A stretch of 64,000 nt of DNA from Rahnella variigena (GTDB lineage: Bacteria; Pseudomonadota; Gammaproteobacteria; Enterobacterales; Enterobacteriaceae), in NCBI RefSeq assembly GCF_003610915.1, contig NZ_NSDJ01000001.1, positions 2,294,001 through 2,358,000 on the forward strand. The letters run 5' to 3'. This document shows positions 57,354-64,000 of this stretch, piece after piece. How positions within the stretch are numbered: position 1 is the stretch's first letter; the number at the start of each line of letters is the position of its first letter. A program made the position numbers and the translations under genes. The notes beneath the pieces were generated by a model, which had not been told where the DNA came from, did not search any database, and saw only the letters and a program-made list of their open reading frames with translations.

Positions 57354-57386
57354 AAAAACCACTGCCCGAAAGCAGTGGTTTTTTTA
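57354..57386 (+). terminator. Terminator of ycfP
   Basis: AAACCACTGC, loop CCGAAA, GCAGTGGTTT followed by TTTTATTT. Confidence 0.92.
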
Positions 57387-57504
57387 TTTGGTTCATTCCG
57401 CGCGATGAAATCATTTTTCCGCCTGTTCTTCCTCTAACCTGCTGATTTAAATCCGTCAAAATACGTGCCATTTCCCTAAGTCAAATTAGGCAAATGAAAT
57501 TAAA

Positions 57505-57518
57505 TTGACCTATATCAA
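57505..57518. promoter_or_regulatory. Probable FNR site upstream of ndh
   Basis: TTGACCTATATCAA differs from the FNR consensus TTGAT-N4-ATCAA by one base. In E. coli FNR represses ndh without oxygen. Confidence 0.7.
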
Positions 57519-57651
57519 TTTTGGTATGACCAAATCACCACGCGTGATATCCTCCGTCTCAGATACCGATTTAACTTAAGCAACCCTATGTAATATAAGG
57601 ATAATATTTTTACTCTTATATAACAATTGGTTCACATTTGAGGGGGTCATT

Positions 57652-58956
57652 TTGACATCACCAATGAAGAAAATTGTGATTATCGGCGGTGGCGCCGGCG
57701 GTCTGGAACTGGCAACCAGCCTGGGCCATAAACTTGGCCGTAAGAAAAAAGCGGAGATCATTCTGGTCGATCGCAACCATAGCCATTTGTGGAAACCCCT
57801 GTTGCACGAAGTGGCGACCGGCAGCCTGGATGACGGCGTGGATGCGCTGAGCTATCTGGCTCATGCCCGCAATCACGGCTTTACCTTCCAGATTGGCTCA
57901 CTGACTGATATCGATCGCGAAAATCAGACCATCAAACTGGCTGAAATCTGCGACGAGAACGGCGAAATACTGGTGCCGGTGCGCGATATTGCGTACGACA
58001 CTCTGGTAATGGCGCTGGGCAGTACCTCTAACGACTTCGGTACGCCGGGCGTGAAAGACAACTGCATCTTCCTGGATAACCCGCATCAGGCGCACCGTTT
58101 CCATAACGAAATGCTGAACCTGTTCCTCAAGTTCTCTGCCAGTTCCGATAAGCAGAAGAAAGTGAACATCGCGATTGTCGGTGGCGGTGCGACCGGCGTT
58201 GAGCTGTCTGCTGAGCTGCACAATGCGGTCAAACAGCTGCACAGCTACGGTTTTGAAGGTCTGGACAGCGAAGCGCTGAACGTCACGCTGGTGGAAGCGG
58301 GTGAACGTATTCTGCCGGCGTTGCCACCGCGTATTTCTGCGGCTGCACACAATGAGCTGACCAAACTGGGCGTGCGCGTTCTGACGCAAACCATGGTTAC
58401 CAGCGCGGATAAAAACGGCCTGAACACCAAGTCCGGCGAATTCATTGACGCCGATCTTATGGTCTGGGCGGCGGGGATTAAAGCCCCTGATTTCATGAAA
58501 GAGATCGCCGGTCTGGAAACCAACCGTATTAACCAGCTGGTGGTGGAACCGACGTTGCAAACCACGCGCGACCCGAACATCTATGCGATTGGTGACTGCG
58601 CGTCCTGTCCGCAGCCGTCCGGCGGTTTTGTACCCCCGCGTGCTCAGTCAGCACACCAGATGGCCTCCCGCTGCTTTGCAAACATCATGGCGCAGCGCAA
58701 AGGGCAGAGCCTGAAACCTTACGTTTATAAAGACCACGGTTCACTGGTTTCCCTTTCACGCTTCAGTACTGTCGGCAGCCTGATGGGTAACCTGATGCGC
58801 GGTTCTATGATGGTCGAAGGGCGTCTGGCGCGACTGGTTTATATTTCCCTGTATCGTATGCATCAGATTGCATTGCACGGTTACATCAAAACCGGTCTGA
58901 TGATGCTGGTCGGTGGCATTAACCGCGTGATCCGCCCGCGTCTTAAACTGCACTGA
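57652..58956 (+). CDS. ndh: NADH dehydrogenase II
   Basis: 434 residues (E. coli 434) from a TTG start with GAGGGGG upstream, as in E. coli. Two dinucleotide-binding motifs: [15 protein letters not shown] for FAD and [17 protein letters not shown] for [12 protein letters not shown] near residue 310 closes the FAD site. The C-terminal amphipathic part binds the inner membrane. It passes electrons from NADH to quinone without pumping protons. The upstream FNR-like site suggests repression under anaerobiosis. Confidence 0.98.
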   Translation: MTSPMKKIVIIGGGAGGLELATSLGHKLGRKKKAEIILVDRNHSHLWKPLLHEVATGSLDDGVDALSYLAHARNHGFTFQIGSLTDIDRENQTIKLAEICDENGEILVPVRDIAYDTLVMALGSTSNDFGTPGVKDNCIFLDNPHQAHRFHNEMLNLFLKFSASSDKQKKVNIAIVGGGATGVELSAELHNAVKQLHSYGFEGLDSEALNVTLVEAGERILPALPPRISAAAHNELTKLGVRVLTQTMVTSADKNGLNTKSGEFIDADLMVWAAGIKAPDFMKEIAGLETNRINQLVVEPTLQTTRDPNIYAIGDCASCPQPSGGFVPPRAQSAHQMASRCFANIMAQRKGQSLKPYVYKDHGSLVSLSRFSTVGSLMGNLMRGSMMVEGRLARLVYISLYRMHQIALHGYIKTGLMMLVGGINRVIRPRLKLH

Positions 58957-59311
58957 TTCCGTTCAGCGACGTTTTTTTGAACGTCAGCTGAATCGTTTCG
59001 TACCTAAAAGCCTGTTTATTACAGGCTTTTTTATTTCTGATGCAATATTTAATACGTTACAGATACTCACACAGCACAAGATCACGTCACTATTACTTTG
59101 TCAGCTAAGAATCCTCCGAAACGCCCCTCAGGCAGGCCATTTTCCTCACTTACAGATTTCGTCTTATTGTTTGCTTACGTTTTGGTATGCACTATTGACA
59201 ATAAGTTTACAGACGGCGTTTCACGCACGCCGGACCTCAGATGTGTTGTTGTCCGCTGAGGAGCGTCCTTAAGAGGGCGAATTGCGTGGTAACATTTTCG
59301 GAGGAAGTCCT
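58957..59311. other. ndh terminator and ycfJ upstream region, 355 bp
   Basis: No gene. A terminator at 59006, then about 250 bp with no clear motif leading to the AGGAAG site of ycfJ. The frame upstream of the ycfJ GTG opens at 59282 but is not supported. Confidence 0.5.
59006..59033 (+). terminator. Terminator of ndh
   Basis: AAAAGCCTGT, loop TTATT, ACAGGCTTTTTT. Confidence 0.92.
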
Positions 59312-59848
59312 GTGAACAAGTCAATGTTAGCTGGGGTCGGAATTGGTGTGGCTGCGGCGTTGGGCATTGCTGGCGTTGCGAGCATGAACGTCTTTTCGTC
59401 TGGCCCGCAATATGCGCAGGTTGTCAGCGCGACGCCAATCAAAGAGACCACGAAAACTCCGCGTCAGGAATGCCGTAACGTCACTGTCACTCATCGTCGC
59501 CCTGTGCAGGATGAGCATCAGATCACCGGTTCCGTACTGGGTGCGGTGGCGGGAGGGGTTCTGGGTCACCAGTTTGGTGGTGGCCGCGGACGCGACGTGG
59601 CGACGGTAGCCGGTGCGCTGGGTGGCGGTTATGCAGGTAACCGCGTACAAAGCAGCATGCAGGATAACGATACTTACACGACTCAGCAGCAGCGCTGTAA
59701 AACCGTGTATGACAAAGAAGATAAAACCCTCGGTTATGATGTGACCTACAAAATAGGCGATCAGCAAGGGAAAGTTCGTATGGACCACGATCCGGGCACA
59801 CAAATCCCGCTGGATAAAAGCGGTCAGTTGCAGCTTACCCGTTCGTAA
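59312..59848 (+). CDS. ycfJ: YcfJ family glycine-zipper protein
   Basis: 178 residues from the GTG at 59312 (AGGAAG 4-5 bases upstream), matching the E. coli start MNKSMLAG-GIGVAAALG. An N-terminal membrane segment, the conserved QECRNVTVTHRRPVQDEHQITGS, then a Gly-zipper repeat (SVLGAVAGGVLGHQFGGGRGRDVATVAGALGGGYAGN split over 85-125) typical of Rick_17kDa_Anti proteins, and a soluble C-terminus. Cell-envelope protein of unknown function. Confidence 0.93.
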   Translation: MNKSMLAGVGIGVAAALGIAGVASMNVFSSGPQYAQVVSATPIKETTKTPRQECRNVTVTHRRPVQDEHQITGSVLGAVAGGVLGHQFGGGRGRDVATVAGALGGGYAGNRVQSSMQDNDTYTTQQQRCKTVYDKEDKTLGYDVTYKIGDQQGKVRMDHDPGTQIPLDKSGQLQLTRS

Positions 59849-59866
59849 TCAACCGGTTAGTCTGTA

Positions 59867-59902
59867 CAAAAAAGCCTGAGGCGTAAACCTCAGGCTTTTT
59901 TA
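59867..59902. terminator. Bidirectional terminator between ycfJ and the XdhC gene
   Basis: AAAAAAGCCTGAGG, loop CGTAAA, CCTCAGGCTTTTTT. Confidence 0.93.
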
Positions 59903-59919
59903 TGCAATCAACGGTGCAT

Positions 59920-60903
59920 TCAGTCCGTCGTGCTGAACTGCTTTACTCCATTTTTATGTTTAACGATATCGGCCATGACGGCCAGCGCGATTTCAGCCGG
60001 GGTTTTGCTGCCAATTGGCAAGCCTACCGGCGCGTGCAGACGGGAAAAATCATCTGCCGTGAAATCAGCGATGGTTTGCAGACGCTCACGGCGGCGTGCG
60101 CTGTTGCGCTGTGAACCCATCGCACCGATATAAAATGCCGGGGTATTCACCGCTTCCATCAGGGTCAGATCATCCATTCTCGGGTCATGGGTCAGCGCAA
60201 CAATGGCGGTATTCGCATGACAGCTTTTTTGCTCGAGATATTTAGCAGGAAACTGTTTTTCCAGACGAATATCTGCTTTCAGCGACGGCAGAAAGTTTTC
60301 CAGCACGTCCTCGCGACACTCACATACCACCACTTCAAATCCCAGCGCGCAGGCAAAATCCGCGCAGTAAAGCGCGACACTCGACAATCCGGCAATCAGC
60401 AGACGCGGTGGGGCGGCCAGATGCAGGGTGATGCAATCATCATTGCGCATCACCTGAGTCGTATTATGATAATTCGTCAGTTCCAGATGATCGCAGGCTG
60501 CGGGCAGGGTAAGTGACTTGGTCAGGGCGTAATGTCCCGCCAGCGCCATGCCCATTCTTTGCAGATAATCCACATTACCTTGCGATGACGGCAAATACTC
60601 GATCAGCACATCCAGCGAACCACCGCACGGCAGGGCAATATTTGGCGTCAGACCGCCTTCTCCGTAGCGCACAATCTGGCTGGCTTGTTGATATTCACCC
60701 GCAGCAATGCGTTGCAGGAAATCCTCTTCGACACAGCCACCGGAAAGCGAACCGCAAAAATGCCCCCCGGCTGTTGCCACCATCAATGCACCGGGCGCTC
60801 GCGGGGAAGAACCGTAAGTGTTCAGCACCGTACAAAGCCAGACCGGCTGGTGCGCCAGCCATTCCGTCGCCTGAGAAATAACCTGATTATCAAGATGCTG
60901 CAT
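59920..60903 (-). CDS. XdhC-family molybdenum hydroxylase maturation factor
   Basis: 327 residues. N-terminal XdhC domain with TYGSSPRAPGALMVATAGGHFCGSLSGGCVEEDF, and a C-terminal Rossmann domain ending in GAMGSQRNSARRRERL. The usual GAGHVA-type nucleotide loop reads IAGLSSVALYCADFA, so the Gly-His part is altered. XdhC proteins bind molybdenum cofactor, exchange its oxygen for the essential sulfur ligand and insert it into the partner enzyme. It overlaps the upstream MocA-like gene by 14 bp and is divergent from the gene for its probable client at 61714. Confidence 0.92.
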   Translation of the reverse strand: MQHLDNQVISQATEWLAHQPVWLCTVLNTYGSSPRAPGALMVATAGGHFCGSLSGGCVEEDFLQRIAAGEYQQASQIVRYGEGGLTPNIALPCGGSLDVLIEYLPSSQGNVDYLQRMGMALAGHYALTKSLTLPAACDHLELTNYHNTTQVMRNDDCITLHLAAPPRLLIAGLSSVALYCADFACALGFEVVVCECREDVLENFLPSLKADIRLEKQFPAKYLEQKSCHANTAIVALTHDPRMDDLTLMEAVNTPAFYIGAMGSQRNSARRRERLQTIADFTADDFSRLHAPVGLPIGSKTPAEIALAVMADIVKHKNGVKQFSTTD

Positions 60904-61504
60904 GCGGTTGTCCGTTCTGAAAAAGCGAGGATTCGGGGAGTTGCTCCGGCAGATCGATATCGGCGATCACTGCCGGATTGTTAAAATTCAGTCGTAAAAC
61001 GTCGCGTCCGCGCAAAAGATCCCGCGCGCCATGATCGCCGCGCAACTGCAAAAGTCCCTCACGCATCGGCCGGGAAAAACCGACCGGATGGCCCGGCTCA
61101 TTTTGCCAGTAAGGCCGTACCACCTGCGCCTGTTGCAGGTTTGCGGCAACTGCGATGAAAACGTCTGCGGGAACAAAGGGCATATCTGCCAGATGAATCA
61201 GCCAGCCGTCCCATTCCAGCGTATCGCGTACGCCGGCAGCAATGGATTCACCGGTTCCGGCACTGCTGACGAGGGTAAAAGGCACGGCTTTACGTGCGCA
61301 ACTGGCCTGAACCTGCACATTTTCCGGACGGGTGACCACATGGACTGATAAACCGCTGCCGGTTAACTGATTCAGCGTGGTTTCAAATACCGTGACAGGA
61401 TTTTCTGCTGTTTGACTCAGAACGGCATTGAGCTTGTTTCCCTCGCCACCGGCGGCAGAAAATCGCTTTCCTGACCCTGCTGCGAGCAAAATAATTCCGG
61501 CCAT
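60890..61504 (-). CDS. MocA-like nucleotidyltransferase (molybdenum cofactor cytidylyltransferase)
   Basis: 204 residues. Begins MAGIILLAAGSGKRFSAAGG, the NTP-transferase signature, with NKL a little later, then GTGESIAAGVRDTL and HLADMPFVPADVF, and GHPVGFSRPMREGLLQLRGDHGARDLLR. The family (MocA, MobA-like) adds CMP to Mo-molybdopterin to give the MCD cofactor used by xanthine-dehydrogenase-type enzymes. GAGG lies 4 bases before the ATG. First gene of a two-gene unit with XdhC. Confidence 0.9.
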   Translation of the reverse strand: MAGIILLAAGSGKRFSAAGGEGNKLNAVLSQTAENPVTVFETTLNQLTGSGLSVHVVTRPENVQVQASCARKAVPFTLVSSAGTGESIAAGVRDTLEWDGWLIHLADMPFVPADVFIAVAANLQQAQVVRPYWQNEPGHPVGFSRPMREGLLQLRGDHGARDLLRGRDVLRLNFNNPAVIADIDLPEQLPESSLFQNGQPHAAS

Positions 61505-61713
61505 TTCGCCTCTATCCCTTCTGGTTATTGTTTGCGCAACAGAAACGAATTATCGCACTTTTTTGCGCTCATTTGTGAACAAGATATTAAAAATGTGTTT
61601 CTCATCATAGCTTATAAGGTTTTGCGTACCTATAATCGCCCGCGAAAAACAGGATTTTCAGAATATTAGAAAGTGCTGAACAATAAAAAGACATAAAAGA
61701 ATCAAAGGAATTT
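61505..61713. promoter_or_regulatory. Divergent promoter region of the molybdoenzyme locus
   Basis: 209 bp between the MocA-like gene and the large-subunit gene. AT-rich centre (CATAGCTTATAAGG near 61606). AAAGGAA lies 4 bases before the plus-strand ATG. No clear operator seen. Confidence 0.45.
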
Positions 61714-64000
61714 ATGAGCAATTTCAATCCGTCCAGGCGGCGCTTTGTGAAAGGCGCGGTGATCGCTGGCGTCTCCGTTTATCTCGCGCCGTTGCACAGT
61801 CGGGCTTATGCCGCACTGTTCGAAGAAAAAATTCTGCAATCACCCCAGTGGGATGCACAAAACAAACGCGTCCGTTTCCGTATCGATGGCAAAGCGAAAG
61901 TCATGGGGCAGAAAGTTTTTGCCCGCGATATCCGAGCCAAAGACATGCCGCACTGGCCGCAGAAACAGGCGCATGCCTTTATCCTGCGGGTAACTGAAGC
62001 CGATAAAATTTACACCGGTCTGGATCTCTCACTGCTTGGCGACGAACTTCAGCCCGATCAGCTGGTAACGGCCGACGTGCTGGCGCGCGACGGGCTGGCT
62101 TTCCCGGCCTTTTACGGTGAAGACATGCTGCTGCCGGAAGGCAAAACACCTGCCTATCTGGGACAAGCCGTGGCGATCCTGGTTTATCAGGATTTTGCCA
62201 AATTCCGTTTCGCCAAAAATGCATTGAAATTCAAAGAGGGCGTGGTGCGCTACGGCGAGAAAACCGGGCCGCTGGAACGCGACCCGTGGGGCACGTTCCG
62301 CTTCGTGCGCGTCGGGGGAGAAAATGCCTATGAAGACGATAAATTCTCCAGCCTGAAAGATATGCCGGTCTTCCCGGTCGGGATGCGCAAACACCTGCCG
62401 GTCTGGCCGGAAGGCCGCGAGGGCGGCAAGCTGGACGAGCAGGGCATGTTCTACGCGGGTGAAATGGCTGATGAACTGAAATCGCCGCCGCAGGACTGGC
62501 TGGTGATGTCGCGCCGTTTTACCACGCAATCCGTTGATACTTCCGCGCTTGAGCCGGATAACGCCAACGGCTGGTACGATGCTGCGACACAAACGCTGCA
62601 TATGGTGGTGCCAACGCAGTCGCCGCAGGAAGTGGCGGATGAGATGCCGCGCATGATGGCGAAATCACATCGCACGGTGAAAACGCTGATTATGCACCCG
62701 TGCTACACCGTGGGTTACGGCTCGAAAGATCACTACAACTTCCCGTATTACGGTGCCGTCGCGGCGATGTACGGTGACGGCACGCCGGTGCGTCTGGCTA
62801 ACGACCGCTTTGAACAGTTCCAGTCAGCGCTCAAACGCCATGCGTTTGATATGAATTACGACATTGCCGTGAACCGTGAAACCGGCATGTTGCAGTCATT
62901 CCATGCGGCAATGACCGCAGACGGCGGCGGGCGCAGCAACTTCACGCCGTCGGTGGTGATGGTTGGCGCAACAGCGGCACAGTCGATTTACTACTTCCCG
63001 AAAAGTGATTTATCTGCGGTCGGTCTGGCCTCGCGCGCGCTTGATGCCGGTTCAGCACGCGGCTACGGTACGCTGCAAAGTATGGCCGCCACTGAAATGA
63101 TGATGGATGAACTGGCTGCTGCACTGAAGCTGGATCCGATTGCGTTTCGTATGCGCAACGTTCTGAAATCAGGCATGAAAAATACTCAGGGCGCCATTCC
63201 GGCGGGCGCAATTCGTGCCGATGAAGTGCTGGAAAAAGCCGCTGTTCATCCGTTATGGACAGAGCGTAAAAAGCGTAAAGCCGAATACGAAATTCAGAAT
63301 CCGGGTAAACGTTATGGCGTCGGTTTTGGTTGCGTGCAGAAAGATTTCGGCACCGGCGCGGAAACCTCTTTTGCCCGCGTGGAACTCAGTGAAAAAGGCG
63401 AAATCAGCCTGTGGCACAGTGGCGCGGAAATGGGCACGGGGATGTCGACGTCGCAGTCCGTTCTGTGCGCTGAATGGCTGGGGAAACCGGCTGAACAGGC
63501 GCATTTCTCGGTGACAGACTGGTCGGTATTGCCGGTGGAAACCAGCGGCGATCCGTACATTATGTCGCAGGAAGAGCAGGACAAACTGCAAACTAATCCG
63601 CGCTGGTCGCCTTCTTACTGCTCGCCATCCAGCGCCAGTAACTCGGCCTATTACTTCTCTCACAGCACCCGCGAAGCAGCGCGTCTGATCTTCGACAACG
63701 GCATCTGGCCGGCGGCGATGGCTATCTGGCAAACCGGCATTGGTGGCGGACAGGCTGCCCCTTATATCGTGCGCAAAGAAGATGCCCGCTGGGTGGAAGG
63801 TGGTCTGACCGCTAACGGAATGCAAATTCTCAGCCTCGAAATGCTGGCGAAAAAAGTGTACGAAATGAAAGGCATGACCGGCGCAGCCGTTCACGTATTC
63901 AACCGCTGGCAATGGGCAGAAGCCGATTTTACCCTCAATAATGTGCGTCAGCGCATTCCGGTGGATGGCATGTCAGTACGTCACGGTGCGGATCAATTCC
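61714..64000 (+). CDS. Tat-exported molybdopterin-binding aldehyde/isoquinoline oxidoreductase large subunit, 3' end missing
   Basis: Open from the ATG at 61714 to the window end, at least 762 codons. The N-terminus MSNFNPSRRRFVKGAVIAG is a twin-arginine signal (SRRRFVK), so the folded enzyme is exported. DGKAKVMGQKVFARDI is the Ald_Xan_dh_C entry motif, PAYLGQAVAILVYQDF the next, and DAGSARGYGTLQSMAATEMMMDELAAALKLDPIAFRMRN the molybdenum-cofactor-binding block; GWYDAATQTLHMVVPTQSPQ lies between. The layout is that of isoquinoline 1-oxidoreductase beta (IorB)-type subunits. A small 2Fe-2S subunit and an electron acceptor should be encoded beyond the window, since none is upstream. The divergent XdhC and MocA-like genes probably mature this enzyme. 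Confidence 0.9.
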   Translation, partial: MSNFNPSRRRFVKGAVIAGVSVYLAPLHSRAYAALFEEKILQSPQWDAQNKRVRFRIDGKAKVMGQKVFARDIRAKDMPHWPQKQAHAFILRVTEADKIYTGLDLSLLGDELQPDQLVTADVLARDGLAFPAFYGEDMLLPEGKTPAYLGQAVAILVYQDFAKFRFAKNALKFKEGVVRYGEKTGPLERDPWGTFRFVRVGGENAYEDDKFSSLKDMPVFPVGMRKHLPVWPEGREGGKLDEQGMFYAGEMADELKSPPQDWLVMSRRFTTQSVDTSALEPDNANGWYDAATQTLHMVVPTQSPQEVADEMPRMMAKSHRTVKTLIMHPCYTVGYGSKDHYNFPYYGAVAAMYGDGTPVRLANDRFEQFQSALKRHAFDMNYDIAVNRETGMLQSFHAAMTADGGGRSNFTPSVVMVGATAAQSIYYFPKSDLSAVGLASRALDAGSARGYGTLQSMAATEMMMDELAAALKLDPIAFRMRNVLKSGMKNTQGAIPAGAIRADEVLEKAAVHPLWTERKKRKAEYEIQNPGKRYGVGFGCVQKDFGTGAETSFARVELSEKGEISLWHSGAEMGTGMSTSQSVLCAEWLGKPAEQAHFSVTDWSVLPVETSGDPYIMSQEEQDKLQTNPRWSPSYCSPSSASNSAYYFSHSTREAARLIFDNGIWPAAMAIWQTGIGGGQAAPYIVRKEDARWVEGGLTANGMQILSLEMLAKKVYEMKGMTGAAVHVFNRWQWAEADFTLNNVRQRIPVDGMSVRHGADQF

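Larger units (their letters stand above)
57328..57651 (+). promoter_or_regulatory. ycfP terminator and ndh promoter region, 324 bp
   Basis: No gene. Holds the terminator at 57354 and the FNR-like site at 57505. The ndh leader is AT-rich and ends in TTTGAGGGGGTCATTTTG, giving ndh a GAGGGGG ribosome-binding site. Confidence 0.6.

Overview
The window is chromosomal DNA of a gamma-proteobacterium of the order Enterobacterales. The gene order opgC/opgGH-yceK-mysB-mdtG-lpxL-trhO-yceI-yceJ ... solA-bssS-dinI-pyrC ... rne-rluC-yceF-yceD-rpmF-plsX-fabHDG-acpP-fabF-pabC-mltG-tmk-holB-ycfH-ptsG ... hinT-ycfL-lpoB-thiK-nagZ-ycfP-ndh-ycfJ matches the 23-25 minute region of the E. coli K-12 map, and protein similarity is high. 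Differences in accessory genes and map breaks argue against E. coli itself; a Yersiniaceae-type genome (Rahnella, Ewingella or Rouxiella-like) is my inference and is not proven by the sequence. I saw no rRNA, tRNA, transposase, prophage or CRISPR array.

Layout. 1-5.3 kb: accessory end with a PphA/PphB-type phosphatase (cut by the window edge), deoR, sbmC, ylaC, yccJ and several small unrecognised genes, including a paralogous pair. 5.3-9.5 kb: a divergent pair of units, iclR-type regulator plus universal stress protein on the minus strand, DHA2 efflux pump plus HlyD-type adaptor on the plus strand, sharing a promoter region with two spaced sites. 9.6-15.2 kb: osmoregulated periplasmic glucan synthesis (opgC, opgGH). 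15.4-23.9 kb: envelope and stress genes (yceK, mysB, VOC protein, mdtG, DoxX, lpxL, Old Yellow Enzyme, trhO, yceI, yceJ). 24.3-31.1 kb: an insertion relative to E. coli carrying an RND efflux operon, tqsA, a MarR regulator and an RcsA-like LuxR regulator. 31.2-35 kb: solA, bssS, dinI (with a perfect LexA palindrome), pyrC and an ABM monooxygenase. 35-40.6 kb: rne with its long leader, rluC, yceF. 40.8-51.5 kb: the ribosomal protein L32/phospholipid/fatty-acid synthesis cluster followed by pabC-mltG-tmk-holB-ycfH. 51.8-59.8 kb: ptsG, hinT, ycfL, lpoB, thiK, nagZ, ycfP, ndh, ycfJ. 59.9-64 kb: a divergent molybdenum-hydroxylase locus, with XdhC and MocA-like maturation factors opposite a Tat-exported molybdopterin-binding subunit that runs off the window.

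How they work together: most of the window is core envelope, lipid and cell-wall housekeeping. Three efflux units (DHA2/HlyD, MdtG, RND) and the periplasmic molybdoenzyme are the likely niche-specific parts. No single segment stands out as a proven new system. The best leads are the unassigned 26-bp palindrome before mdtG, the in-frame 18-bp repeat in the RND adaptor signal peptide, the Tat/MoCo locus, the paired small proteins at 3 and 5 kb, and a long intergenic hairpin at 4.5 kb.
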